Source: Terebella lapidaria
Taxonomy: Eukaryota; Annelida; Polychaeta; Terebellida; Terebellidae
Direction of reading: 5' to 3'
DNA length: 64,000 nt
Assembly: GCA_949152475.1 (NCBI GenBank)
Contig: OX424567.1
Span: 18,315,402 to 18,379,401 of the forward strand
Both the position numbers and the translations under genes were made by a program. The stretch's first letter is position 1. Every line of letters begins with the position of its first letter. The notes below the pieces were generated by a model. The model was not told the origin of the DNA and made no database searches. It worked only from the letters and a program-made list of their open reading frames with translations. Positions 22,917 to 35,800 of the stretch are shown here, piece after piece.

Positions 22917-24174
22917 ACGGAAGCGTATTGCTATCAAGGGTGTAAAAAATATTATTGTCGCCGGGTGGCGAAATGACGAGCCACTCGGTGTTTTTTAATA
23001 TTTTATTTCCGATACAATAAACCCTGAAACAACAACATAACAAAAATAATATCACAGATAAAAGTTTCAGAACAACTGGCTTGGTCATTCTAAATTAGGC
23101 GAAACAATAAATTGTACAATTACAATGCAATTGCAAACAAATTCAAATATTCCATATACTTTTAAGTATACCAGTACAGGATACACAATCATTCTCACCC
23201 AAGTGTTTTGACTTGAGGTTCCTCTAGATTCAGTCACTTAAGTTATGCTGTTGTCATCTAATCCTAAACCAGGAACAGTATACTTTTGTTATTCACACAG
23301 TACTAAATGTGTACTAGAAAAATACTTAGAAATTAACCAACTGAGAAAATACAAGATGGCAGCCACACCATGTGCTTTGAAGGTCACCAAAGACAAATTA
23401 CTACCATTCTGAATCCAGTCATGAACACAAAATACATTTCAATATTTGTTAGGGTTAGAACATATAATAGTACTTACAAGCTGTGTTGAATCCAACTCCT
23501 TGTGATGCTCAAAGCAATGATTCAATATTCATGATAAACAGCATAAACTAAATTTCTATGGATGTGACCTTTCCTTGTTAATGGCTGTGACACAACTGGT
23601 CATAATTACATATGCCCCAACCTCATTGGTTCACAGGGAGTGGCCAGTCACTGGAGTGACCACCAGAGGCCAAAACCTATAGTACTGACACCTAGTGAAT
23701 ATTTAAACTAAACCATGATGACATTATGACATCCATCATAATGTATATTAATACTTACCTATATCATATGCTGAAAATATGATGGTTGTCACATTATCTC
23801 GTATGTACGATTTATATCTCATACGTACGACTTAATAACCCGTACGTACGACTTAATAACTCGTATGTACGACTTGTTAACCCGTACGTACGACTTAGTA
23901 TCTCGTACGTACGACTTAGTAACTTGTACATACGACTTATTAACTCCTACGTATGACTTATTAACCCGTATGTATGACTTATTAACTCATACGTACAAGT
24001 TAGTAAGTCGTACTTATGAGATACTAAGTCATATGTATGAGTTATTAAGTCGTACATACGAGTTAATAAGTCGTACATATGACTTAATAAGTCGTATGTA
24101 TGAGATATAACTCATACGTACGAGATAAGAAATTTTACCCACTTGATAACAATACGCTTCCGTAGTGAAACGTA
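22917..24174. mobile_element. Foldback-type element with inverted 21 bp array, copy D1
   Basis: The left terminus at 22917-22950 begins acggaagcgtattgctatca. The right terminus at about 24132-24164 is its inverted match, ending acttgataacaatacgcttc. Between 23795 and 24127 lies an array of 21 bp units of the type cgtacgtacgacttaataac. The units run in one orientation to about 23995 and then as their reverse complement. The 23000-23790 part is unremarkable AT-rich DNA. Treating 22917 as the left end is inference; the array could belong to a smaller element whose left terminus is lost. Confidence 0.55.
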
Positions 24175-24437
24175 TTGTTATCAAGTGTGTAAAAAAATGT
24201 ATCTCGTATGTATGACTTATATCTCGTACGTACGACTTATTAACTCATACGTACGAGTTAATAAGTCTAACGTACGAGTTAATAAGTCGTACGTGCGAGT
24301 TAGTAAGTCGTACATACGACTTAATAAGTCGTACGTATGACTTACTAAGTCGTACATACGAGTTAGTAAGTCGTACGTACGAGATACAAATTTTTACACA
24401 CTTGATAGCAATACGCTTCCGTACAATACGCTTCCGT
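24166..24437. mobile_element. Foldback-type element with inverted 21 bp array, copy D2
   Basis: Adjacent to D1 and sharing its ends. The left terminus includes cgtattgttatcaagtgtgt at 24171-24190 and the right terminus includes acacacttgatagcaatacg; the last 12 bp motif is duplicated at 24421-24437. The interior is an array of 21 bp units based on tcgtacgtacgacttattaa that inverts near the middle. Confidence 0.7.
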
Positions 24438-25699
24438 AAAAATTAGAGACTTAACAGTTCTTGAAACGAACGCGCTATTGACTTCTTATCCAGGGAGATC
24501 TGGTACTCTGCACCAGGTATGATTCTTGTATGATTTTTATAGTTTAGCACGCTCCCATCAGTAGGTTGTGACATACCCTAATCATCATGGTATCTTTCGC
24601 CTATTTGAGCAAGCAAATTACTAAGAAGATTTATCTTTAATTTTCCAACTTCGACTTGTTTGACACAGCTTTAAGTTTGAACAAGCAATACTATGGTTAG
24701 GGTTTCTAGCTGGGGTGAACCACAAGTAGGTCAGAGGGCTTGATATAAATATAATTTAGATAGCAGAGGTATGGTAAATTGTGATATCATATAAATATTT
24801 GCAGGCAATTTGAAGGAGGAATGTCATTGGGCATTAGACGTTACATTAACATGATTCTCGGCAATGTAGCCCTAGGCCTACTTAATGTCTTGCCGGTTGT
24901 TAGTTGATTAGTTGAGCGTAGTGGTCTACACGCGAAAAAAGGGAAGGTTATGTCGAAAATGTTCCCGGGTTTACAGTAAAATAAATCAATGCAACCATGA
25001 TGATACTATGGTGAACAGTAAAAGGCAAAGCCAGCTAAATTAATTAGAGAAACACCCGTACTGTAGACAGGTAAACGGAACAGTATGTGCGTTTCAATAT
25101 TGTATACTCGATAGGCTAGCTTTATATACTAATTGACAAGATCTACCTCGGGAATTTCTGCACTTGAGCACCTGCACACAAAAGCGGTGATATAACGATC
25201 TCACCACTCCTGTCACAAAACCCCTCGCAGCAAGATGGCCGTGCTACTGGAAATACTATTCCACAAACTGAAAGATTGACGCCGGGACGGCGTACAATTA
25301 GCTTTTTTTCCACAAACGACTAACGTAACTTTGATCGAATTATTCTAACATGAATATATTTTATATAGGGGAGTACCACATATATCAATAAATCTCCGAT
25401 ATTGTACATCTAGTTTACATTGAGTTCACTATATTTTGCTCTCTTTAGTGTATCCTTTATTACATGTACATTATTTTGTTGGATTACATGTACTTTTATC
25501 TTTATCTATCTTTTACATGTAGATTATATATATATATCTTTCATATCGATGGCATTTTGTAAGAATACGCTCTTTGAATAAATAAATGGTTATATTTGTG
25601 TTTTCTTTTTATGTATTTCTAAAATATCTTAATTTTATCAATACTAACCATGCTAACGTTACAACTGCATGTTAGTTCTCATCATATCATCACGATCTC
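24438..25699. other. Intergenic, no gene recognised
   Basis: AT-rich DNA between gene 1 and gene 2, without exon-like or repeat boundaries that I can support. Confidence 0.4.
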
Positions 25700-25860
25700 A
25701 TCATATTTCATGATTCCCGGGATAGTCGCATTTCCCGACTTTGTCATATGAGGGGGTTCACTTTTCTTGGGATAGTCGCCGTTCCCGTTATAGTCGCACC
25801 GAGATTCCCGGGATAGTCGCAGTCACGTGATAGTCGTATCACAATCATCCCTTCACGAGA
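25700..25860. repeat. Cluster of gggatagtcgc repeats
   Basis: The 11-mer gggatagtcgc, or close variants, occurs about five times here, several times after cccg. A related inverted stretch occurs at 21029-21063. It may be the terminal region of the adjacent Harbinger-like element or an independent MITE. Confidence 0.55.
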
Positions 25861-25887
25861 ACAGTGCGGGAATGAGAGAATCACATG

Positions 25888-26215
25888 TCATTTTTGTGTG
25901 GGATAGAGATCTCCCGACATAAAAATACACAACATCGGCCGATTGCCGGACAGTCTGCCTCCGATATATAAAGGCAGTCGGTGGTTACCCTCCAGATACA
26001 CACTAGATGGCGCGTAGAGTGTCCATGCAAAATTACAGAATTCTTCGAACTTTCTCATAGATTGGAAATGCTTGAAGTCTGCATGATGCTCCCTCTCCAG
26101 CTCTGCCATCAAAGTATCAAAATGGCCATATAGCAGGGCGTCTCATCAGCCACGGCCGGATCCACCATATCCGGCGGCTGCGACGTTGCACCCTAGCAAC
26201 CCTCTCCTTCTCCTC
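25888..26215 (-). pseudogene. PIF/Harbinger (HARBI1-like) transposase N-terminal fragment
   Basis: The minus strand encodes an arginine-rich RRIWWIRPWLMRRP motif near 26186-26140, followed after a small frame break by DTLMAELEREHHADFKHFQS and FEEFCN. This is the characteristic N-terminal block of Harbinger nucleases (W-x-R-P-W-L ... L-x-x-E-L ... F-x-x-F). The DDE core is absent, and the remainder to 25888 shows no similarity. It is a dead fragment. Confidence 0.6.
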
Positions 26216-26389
26216 CTGCACCTCCTCCTTGGAGGTGACGAGCACGGGCATAGGCTACTGCATCTGCAGCCAAGCAAACCTCACTCTCTGAAGAGGAATT
26301 AACATCCTGCCAACTTCTTCTTCTTCTGGATACTGTGTCTGTAGATACTCTGTGTCTGTACATTTGTCTTTAGATTTGTGGACTAAATA
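26216..26389. other. Low-complexity stretch upstream of the Harbinger fragment
   Basis: Includes ctcctcctgcacctcctcct on the plus strand. It may have encoded a Glu-rich linker of the transposase on the minus strand (EEVQEEKERV). Confidence 0.3.
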
Positions 26390-27480
26390 TCCTGGAATAG
26401 ACAATACCCAGTATTAAATATTCCGAGCGAACAAAACAGGGTCCGTTATCCAATCTCATAGTCCGGGGATAGAAAGTCATACCAGGCATACGAAATGACA
26501 GAAAACTAGAATGACAGGGAAACTTATGAACCCCCAAAAATGGAATCAGGTGAAATCAGGTGTTCCGGAAAGAGTGAGCATTTCCTGCCCCACTAGTGGC
26601 ACCCGTCATGATTTCCCCAAAATTAACATGAAAATAGATCTAGTTGAATGGCATTCATGGATTTGGTGTATTTATCAACCAGATCATGATGACGTCCATA
26701 GAATTTCTTGAAGGCCGCTATAGGTCTTGGTAAAACATATCCTTGTCGCAGCAGTTTCGAGACTAGCTGGGCACTTCGATAAACAAAGTCCTCATAATTG
26801 CAACTAGCTCTGGAATAGCGTATAATTTGAGAAACAAACTCACAATATGACGGTGACACAGGAATTCAGGTCTAGATAGTTGGAAGAATTAGCGGAGTTT
26901 GTAGTATTCTTAAATTCGAGTTCCTTAGGATATATGATATCCAAATAGTCACCAAACTTGGGATTATTTAGCGACAATACACCGTCTATATATCGGGAAG
27001 TGTCATTAAAATTACATGTTAGTTTCTTGTACCCATGGGAATACCCAATGGGAATTTGTTGAAATATTCGACCACCAAATTCCAAAAATATTATCAATCA
27101 GAAAATTCACCATATTTACCACATCTATTTCAGTATATTTGTATGGGGCATCAGAGTCGCCTTTAACAAAATGAGCGGTATTATATTTAACTACAATATA
27201 GTGGTACCGACGTTGTCCCTTGTTAGAGAAAAATGAATTATTGATGAGTTTTTTTAGCTGAGACTCCAGTTCAGAATGAGGTATAGTTGTGTACAAAATG
27301 GAAAAATCAAATGTTTGGATAGATGTTACATTTGAAAGTGTGTGAGCATGTAGATATTCCGATAAAGATTTGAATTGTTTTAATTTCCACATTTGCTTTA
27401 TACCACTTCTAGAATAGATGGTTTCACAGTACTTTTGGAGACCCTGTTTAATTTTAAACAATATAACAGTTAATACAAAT
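26390..27480 (-). mobile_element. Inactivated reverse-transcriptase retroelement, probably Penelope-like
   Basis: Reading down the minus strand: TFDFSILYTTIPHSELESQL (RT motif A region, D near 27310), a KYTEIDVVNMVNFLIDNIF segment, FGGRIFQQ near 27070, then directly RYIDGVLSLN (motif C; the family pattern is YIDD, so one catalytic Asp is Gly here), YLDIIYPKELEFK, and a C-terminal KFYGRHHDLVDKY. A segment normally found between FQQ and the catalytic box appears deleted, and frames break near 27080 and 26850. The 3' region to about 26390 matches 5268-5535 inverted. The YIDD-type RT with this C-terminus is common in invertebrate genomes; Penelope-like assignment is inference. Confidence 0.75.
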
Positions 27481-27615
27481 TATTATCAAATCGCTTAGAC
27501 AAAAATTAATAGACAATTGATTAATAGACAAATTAATAGACAAAACATTAATTATTAAAAATTAATTAATAGACGAAAAAATAATTAATAATAATTATTA
27601 GACAAATCGCTGTGC
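27481..27615. repeat. AT-rich simple repeat (aattaatagacaa)
   Basis: Repeated attaatagacaaa-like words in an almost purely AT stretch. Confidence 0.7.
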
Positions 27616-27714
27616 TCGATTATGTAGGCCTATGGTTTTATCCATAACATTATCGGTATCGATAGGCCCACCAATCACGCCCTACCGGAGACCCCACGGT
27701 ACCCTTCTGATAAC

Positions 27715-27900
27715 TGCTAGGTGACCGTCTCGTATGTACAAATCGGCCGAATATCGGAAAAGCACCTCCCGCACATCCATTGGTGCCTGGCATGATACCC
27801 TGCGTTGACCGTCTCGTATGTCAAAATCGATCGATAATCTGAAAAACACCCACCGCACATCCATCCGCGCAAGACAGGATAACCTGCGGTGATCGCCTGG
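27715..27900. repeat. Two-copy GC-rich tandem repeat of about 84 bp
   Basis: The block tgaccgtctcgtatgt ... cgcacatccat occurs twice in tandem with moderate divergence. Similar words in the flanks (cggccaataaat) suggest a longer repetitive GC-rich element from about 27660 to 28150. Confidence 0.5.
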
Positions 27901-28329
27901 TGAGCTACTCATATCAATCGGCCAATAAATTTGGTCGATCCCCTCGGCGCCCGGTGGGCACATGGAGGGGCTGTGATCGGCCGCCGGCAGGTGTGATAAC
28001 GATTAACAGGCGATGTCATTTTTTCCACCAGTCGCTGCAAGAAAATAACTCTGCGTTATTTTCTTCCGATGCCTCCACCGACGTGTTTACGATGTCCGAT
28101 TGCTGCCCGATAGTCACGGATGACCCTCTGGCGCTCGGTGGGTGACCGGCCGAAATGGCCAAATTTCAGCCTTTTCACGCATCGTAACCACATCCGAGGA
28201 GGCATCGATGCAAATGTGACTTAGGCATTAAACTGTGTACACCAACAGTACTTGAGTGTGATTTTTATGTGGAATGAGGCAATGAGGCGGAAAATATAGC
28301 TACTCAAGAATGTTGTGTATAGATTTTAG

Positions 28330-28590
28330 CAGTCAAAAATCTCAATATCATGCAATCGCATATATTTCTCCGTAAAGTATGTACAATGGGTGTTAATCCG
28401 AACATTATCCTATGGGTCCATTATTACTTTACTTTCAGACCTCAGTATGTCAAGGTTGGAAACGTTAAATCTGACGTTATTGTAACTAATACGGATGCAC
28501 CTCAAGCGTGTGTTTTGTCACATTTATTGATTACGTTTTATACAAATGACTGCATAAGCAACATCAACACCTGTATGGTAAGGAGGCCCA
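28330..28590 (+). mobile_element. LINE reverse-transcriptase fragment
   Basis: One frame of about 80 codons keeps FRPQYVKVGN, TNTDAPQACVLS and FYTNDC, which is the RT motif B region followed by the start of the next motif. The usual GxPQGxxLSP box is decayed (DAPQACVLSH). The catalytic box is not present, so only a short fragment survives. Confidence 0.7.
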
Positions 28591-29867
28591 AGTAGCGTGC
28601 ACTGCTCTTTAATACTACTCGTCCACTGAAAACATACCAAATCCATGTCGCACCTTTTTAATCATAATAACAATATATGAAAGCACAGGGTATGATACAT
28701 GGGCCATATCAACCAAAGAGAAGTTTGCTCTCGTAATTTGTGAAACAGTTTGGGGTGGGGGGGTCTTTGGGAGACCAAGTTGCGGTATTTGACTCTCACC
28801 TTGGTGATCTAACCCTTTCATTGGCTAGATAGGTCCCTAGCACCAACTCAAATATACCATAGCTCACTAACGTGCTCATACCGCACCTTTAACCCTTGGG
28901 ATAGGTCAATTATGATAACACTTCCATTAAAGTTGTTTAAACAATCCATTGTGATATTTTACCATAACTACATAATAAGCAGGTGGTTATGTGATTCTGA
29001 GTATATTCAATAAAGATGGAAATGCACTATTGATTTTTTCCCCGAAAAATTATGAAAACATATCTCCCTTTTTTAAATATCGCTACATCGCTTGTCTTAG
29101 CACACCGTTATTCAAAACAAATCGCACATGTGAACACCCTACACGAAAATCTGCTATTACTCCGCCAGGCCAAGATACCAGGTCAAAGTCTTATAAAATT
29201 GTATAGCTTCTGAATGCCAAACACTATTCAGTTTACCGATTCTCCTTCAGTTGAAAATCATTTTATATTTGCCTGTATGGAGATCTATTATTAAGTTCAC
29301 CATTCCGTATGAATGTGTATTCAATTTTGAAGTGTTGTATTTTTATGTTATCATGTTTTTTGGTGACATGTAGCGTAATGTGTGCAAACAATTTTCGAGC
29401 AGGAAGTATGCTTCTCGGTCACCAAAATAGGTAATAATCTTCAACACACACAAATATATTCGTTTCAATTCAGCACCATGCTGCAATGCAATGAAGGCCA
29501 ATTTATCGGATACTGACAAAAATAGCAGGGAAATTCTGGGAACCATGAAAATGACGGTTTGTCAAAGCATAGTTGAATAGATTCAATGCATTTCGATGTT
29601 TTTACATAATCATTTTTTGCCAACGATTTCAATTCGTTGCAAAATCGCTTGTTGTTGGCGTCCACATTGGGCTTGCTTCATGAAAATATCAAGATAGCCA
29701 TCGGAATAATGATTAGTTAAACATATGAATAAATACATTACATACACACATATTTTATTTCACTGTGTTCAAGTTTGCTTTTTATTGGATTTCCCAGTGC
29801 TCCACGAACCATGTTATAATGAGCCAGGTGCAAAAATTCAAAATGTGATTATTCTTTACTTCAGGAA
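28591..29867. other. Intergenic upstream of receptor gene 2
   Basis: No gene is recognised. A promoter for gene 2 is expected in or before this stretch, but I see no convincing core element. The acceptor-like tttacttcag immediately before 29865 suggests that a separate untranslated first exon lies further upstream. Confidence 0.35.
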
Positions 29868-29895
29868 ATGAGGGCGACCATTTTGATTATTGCAG
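29868..29895 (+). CDS. Gene 2 exon 1: start codon and first half of signal peptide
   Basis: ATG at 29868 gives MRATILIIA, and the donor gtgagt follows in phase 1. Joined with the next micro-exon it forms a hydrophobic signal peptide core. The start is chosen because it is the only ATG in the exon and the phases match. Confidence 0.55.
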
Positions 29896-32800
29896 GTGAG
29901 TCATTCTGAGTTATAAATATATTAATAGGGGCATATTCACAATGGAGCAAAACGTGTGATAATTAGGGGTTGGTTAGAAATTGAATTAGAACAATGAATT
30001 AGCTACTGTAATAGACTACGCCTATACTGTCATATGGTGCTAATGCATACGCCCACAAATGCTTTATAACGTCTTTATTTGTCTCAATGTTGACGCGATG
30101 TGGCACAATGATGATTACCTGAAAACAGATACAAAAATACATATACTATTTGTTGACGTATTACACTTTGATAATATGTATGCACTCGTATTCAATTCAT
30201 ACCAATATTCAATATATATTTAGGTCAATAATGTGTCCAGTACCATGTAAAGATATTACATACTATCATATGTATCAAACATATAACCACAATAAAATGA
30301 CACCCGAATATGACCTCTATATGATGAAGCTGTGGTAATTGCAATCAAAACCTATATTACACATGAATATTATGTAATAAGTTGACGAAACAGTGCTAAC
30401 GCCGTGATGTAAATACGCCGAGCGGTCTGCCTACGGACAGTGTGTTCAACCATGCGTGACGAAACCCCATGGCCATGCCTGTACTGGCACGGCGAACGGA
30501 AAAGTTCCTGTACATTCAAGCTAATACATTTGCCCCTAACAACTATCTAAGGCCACAAAACTGGGGAAATAGGAACACCTATAACTGAGCTACATAAATT
30601 ATGATAGAATAGTACCGTACCGTTCCATATGTCCATAATTTCAACACATTTTTGCACGTAATTTGCGTCGTCCATTGCATCAACTCCGAGTGTGTTGGAA
30701 TGACATAGGCTAAACAAATGACCACTGGTCACGGATTCGACCGAAAAACCTTTGCAAATACATAAATTTGTATGACCATTACAAGCTACACTTAATCGGC
30801 TGAGAGCATACTCTCCTTTGTTTGACTCCCATCTGGAGATTTTTTCGAGCCCAGGGATGTTTACACTCTATGACGTGATATATACTAGTACTCACGAATC
30901 TGTGGCTCACATGATTTGTTTTGTTCGCTGCCAACCCATTGAGAAAGAAGCAGATTAGTGTAACACAGATGTAATACCCTGTGGTAAGGACGACCGATAC
31001 ATAGGGTGACTCATATTCGCCAGATGGAGGAATGCATTTTTTTTCTTTACAGCGTTATAACGCTGTAATACAGTGTAATAACGCACTAATTTACAGCGTA
31101 ATAACGCTCTAATTTACAGCGTAATAACGCTCTAATTTACAGCGTAATTACACTCTAATACAGCGTTATAACGCTGTAAACTAGAGCTTAATAACGCTGT
31201 AAATTAGAGCGTTACAACGCTGTATTATAGCGTTATTACACTGTAATTAGAGCGTTATAACGCTCTATAAAAAAATGCGTTCCTCCATGTGGCGAATATG
31301 AGCTTCCGTAGATACAATTTGTAACATCATGCCAATAGGATATCGGAAAATAGGTCGGGTAAGTCATCGCCTACACCAGGAAACAGTAGTGAACTGGTTA
31401 AAACTGAGAAACGTGATGCTATTTTAGCATTGTTGTTATCGACATGAATGTGGAGCATCTGCTTAAATTGCATATGCTGGTAATGAAAGTTTAGTTAGTA
31501 ATTCATACCATATGGCTAGGATGCTTAATAGTCTGGATTTTACTCTATCCGGTGGTGACCAGTTTGGTGTTTTCCAAGAAAATTTTTAAAAAAAAAACAT
31601 TTGTCGTAATACAGACTCCCAATATAAAAGTGATCATGTTTTGGAATATGAAGAGTTCACTTGTTACATCACATTCATTTTCTGAGAATTTGTTTTTTTT
31701 TCAAAAAAGATACACGCAATCAAAAACATAGTATGTGATGACGCGAAGGTGCACATTGTGTATATTCTTATCATACAGGTATTATTTCACAAGCAGTTCC
31801 TGTCAAGGGTCAAGGTATGTATAATGATATTATTAGTATACTTGCTAATAACGGAAGTTAGTTAGTAACATTTTTTCCCTACGTTTGACGCGCCTAAGTC
31901 TATTGTTTGCAAGATCTCCAGTATATTTGACATATTTTGTGATACCTGTATCTACACCAATGATGCCCAACAAATGAGAAACCCATTCTTTCTCCTAAAA
32001 AAAAAACAATTACCTACTCGTGACAGGTGGACATTTACGAATTTTTTTTTTTGCGAGTGAAATACAGAATGTGTCTTCAGCTAAACATACCACTAAAGTA
32101 TACATGCATCATATAAAGGGTAAATATTTTGTGGCATAAAATTTGATCTTAGTGATGGCAGAGGTGTCTAGTTGTGGATTGGAGTCGGCTTCCGCCGAAC
32201 TGTGAATGCATTCTAGAGGAGGGCACCTGCACCATCGGAACAACACTATGATGCCCACAAGTTGGAATTCCTTGCTCTTAAATGGGCCATAACCAGCAAG
32301 TTTCACGACTACTTGTATGGTGCAAAATTTCGTGTTGTTACCGACAATAACCCGCTGACCTATGTATTAACGACCGCTCGCCTAGACTCAACTGGACATC
32401 GTTGGCTCGCTCAAATATCCACCTATGACTTCTCTATTCACTATCGCAGTGGGATTCAGAATGTGGATGCTGACGCTTTGTCCCGGCTACTGGCTCTACA
32501 TCAAAATTTGGTCCATGCCGTTTGCACAATGTTTGATGAGGGTACATTTTTTCGATGCATACAAATGTGGATGATCTTCCATAAGTTGATTCATTCAACA
32601 ATTCTCATCTTGTAGACTTTCTCGATGTGGTGAAATGTCAACGAGAAGACGAAGACTTGTGCTGGATCATCAAAGCAAAGTTGGCTGGGGTCAAACCACA
32701 AAAACCCAGGTTTGGAGGGAATCCAAAACGTGACAAGCTGTACAGAGATTGGGATCGACTAAGGATCAAGCAGGACCGCCTATACCGTACTGCGTCCATA

Positions 32801-35800
32801 GGTGACAAAGTGGTGGAGCAGCTAATTATTCCAGTATCTTGTCAGCCAAACATTCTGAGTGAACTGCATGATGCAATGGGGCATACCCATTGGACGTGAA
32901 AAGACATTGGAATTACTGCGATCTCGATTTTTCTGGCCCGGAATGACATCTGATGTCAAGGTAAAGGTTGCAAATTGCCCTCGTTGTCTCTGTCGGAAAA
33001 GTCTACCGGATCGTGCTCCAATGATGCCCATTGTCACCACACAGCCACTTGAATTAGTCTGCTTGGACTATCTCCAGGTTGAACCTTCTGGTGGTTTTGA
33101 ACACCTATTAGCTATCACGGATCATTTCACCAAATTTGCACAGGTTGTTCCCACCCGCAATGAAACAGCGAAGACCACTGCTAAGGCCCTCTACGAGAAA
33201 TTCTTCTGTTTGTATGGAGCCCCACACCGTCTCCATTCAGATCAGGGTCGCTCTTTTGAATCTAAAGTTATCTGGGAGCTGTGTCAGTTGATGGGAACCA
33301 AGAAGTCGCGCACAACACCCTATCACCCTATGGGAAATGGTGCATGCGAGAGGTTCAATCACACGCTGCTGAAAATGCTTGGAACTTTGGAGAATGACAA
33401 AAAAGCCCACTGGAAAGAGTACTTAATATCGCTCGTACTGGCCTATAACTGCACTCCACATGATGTAACTGGTTATGCTCCCTATGAGCTCATGTTCGGC
33501 CGGATGCCAAAATTACCAGTCGACCGAATGTTTGGTAGGGAAGAACAGACTGAACCTCCCAAGTACACCAAGTACATAGAGGATATCCGGGAAAAAATCT
33601 CCTTCACTCAGGATCTTGCTCAGCGCAAATCGCGGGAAAAGGTGAACAAAGTCAAGGAATTGCAGCAAGGACTAAAGTCGAACATCCTCACCGAGGGAGA
33701 CCGCTTGTTGGTTAGGAAACTGGCCTACAAGGAAGACATAAACTTGCAGATCCCTGGGAAAGTTCACCTTATCTGGTGGTAAGTCAACCTGATCCATCAA
33801 TTCCAGTATATGAGGTGAAACCTGAAAGGGGAGAGGGAGATGTACGTGTTCTTCATCGGAACTTGTTACTGCCAATTAGCACTGCTGTTTCCATCATGGA
33901 CAAGCCCGTACTGGACCAACCGAGCAAGTCTCGCATGAGATCAACAAAACCGGAAACTCCTGATGATTCTGAGGATTCAGAAGATGAAAACTATCGGTTT
34001 GCACCTGCTCCCCCATTGTTCCTCAACAGGCTGTGCAGGATGATGGAACTAGGCTGGACCCAGCATTGGTGGATAGAGAGTTTCAGGATCAAACAGTTGA
34101 GCTCGAACTGGAAAGGGATGTCAGGGAAAGTTTGGCTGATGAGGAGGAGATAGTTGAGCTGGAAAATGGTGAACGAGAAAGCAGTGTCGGATCAACACTT
34201 GACTCGGAACCACTGGCAGAGGTATCAGCAGCCTCCACAGTTTCGCATCCAGCCAGTCCTAGCTCAGGTCTATCAATTCCACCAGTACCAGCACCCCGAC
34301 GGAGTCTTCGTGCACGTCGAGAACCAGACCTGACCAAAGGAAGAAGTTCGCTTTGGAGCTCTTTGATCATCTCAGTTCATTATAATCACCCTCTCATCAT
34401 AATCATTTTTTTACCTGTAACTATTTTCTTTCTGCGTTTGCTCTCCATGGTAGCAAATTACGGGGACGTCATTTTCGCTGCGGGGAAGTATGTGGCCGGA
34501 CTTCATAAAATGTCGTCTGAGGCTCTCCATACAATTTGTTTGGTGGCGCGCTTTTGTTTACCGCCATTTACACTGCCAACTTTCACATTCGGATACAAAT
34601 GTTCGCAATCTAAATCTCAACACATCGGTGATATACTCTTATATTTTCTCGTAAATTGTCATTTCGTCGATCCTTTATCACCCGGTGTATCTGTCCAGAC
34701 TATCGAATCATCACTCATCTTCACATACTGGCCCCATTGCCACATTGGGGGTTTTCGTTGCACCAAGTAAACCACAAATGCTGATCCAGTTTGAGTTTAA
34801 CAACTCCCGCCACACATGTGACCGTGAGTCTCCATTGCATCATCAATTTCAGAATTAAACATACTAAATTTGTTACGTGATAGCGATGAAGCATATCGAC
34901 CCCAATATATAAATCGTGTACAATATGTGCAATGATGTATTGGTGAAATGGAATGTTCCGTACTTGTCGGTTGAAGGTACTCGGTTGTCGCATATCAGTA
35001 TCATTTAAACATCCAGTAATGGAGAACAATCCAAATCTGTAAGGCCGTACTGTGGTACAAAGTGACCAACGTATTTTTCCAGGTTGTCCGTTGTATTGCA
35101 ATTCGTGTACCAATGATGTCTGTGACAGTTGCAACTCTGGCTACTTTCTCTACCGTCGTCATTGTTATGGTGAGTTTGGAATTGAGAACTTTGTATTATT
35201 ATTATGATAATGGTTGGGATATGTACGACTTTATGATGGGATAAATACACCATTTCTGGGCAAAATGGTGTAACGACAACTGACTTTTTTCAAGTATTGA
35301 ACCACAGTGAGTGAAAGACATTGCGTTCTGAACCGCAACCGCCAGCCCTAATAGGATACACGGGCCATAGAAAACGAGACAATCAGAGATTGCAGACCCT
35401 AGCCCCATTCCAATCTGGTGACTAAAGTTGAAGATGATCCTTACATTTTCGACCTGGACGATTATTGGGGATTATGGTCCTACGAGCATTTGTCATATAT
35501 CAATGGTTGTCAATTGGTCAAAGAAAATGCAAAAAATGATGGGAGAAATATTCATTAATAAAAAGTAGAGCTCTTGCCATTTTTCTGTTTTGACAATATT
35601 CCCGACCACGAATTCTTCATACTGATCTCCCAAATTTCATGAATTAATACTCGGAAACTGCGAGAGCTCTCAGAATTACAGTGCATACTTATGTTCAATA
35701 TTCTATTGAATATCGTCAGTGGTTTTGGAATTACTACCACTCGAAATATTAATTTGATCTCGCGATCATCAGTCATGTACTAAATGATGGGGACTTGACC

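Noticed and set aside
22759..22998. 79-codon plus-strand frame followed by an AATAAA
   Set aside because: Its second half overlaps the terminus of a foldback element at 22917-22950 and no domain is recognisable, so it is most likely a chance frame.
27682..28145. Frames of 93 (-) and 81 (+) codons in GC-rich DNA
   Set aside because: They are explained by a GC-rich tandem repeat; the peptides are internally repetitive.
34380..34770. Extension of the Ty3 polyprotein frame to 34770
   Set aside because: The last part runs through a purine tract and the LTR and has no protein similarity; it is non-coding.
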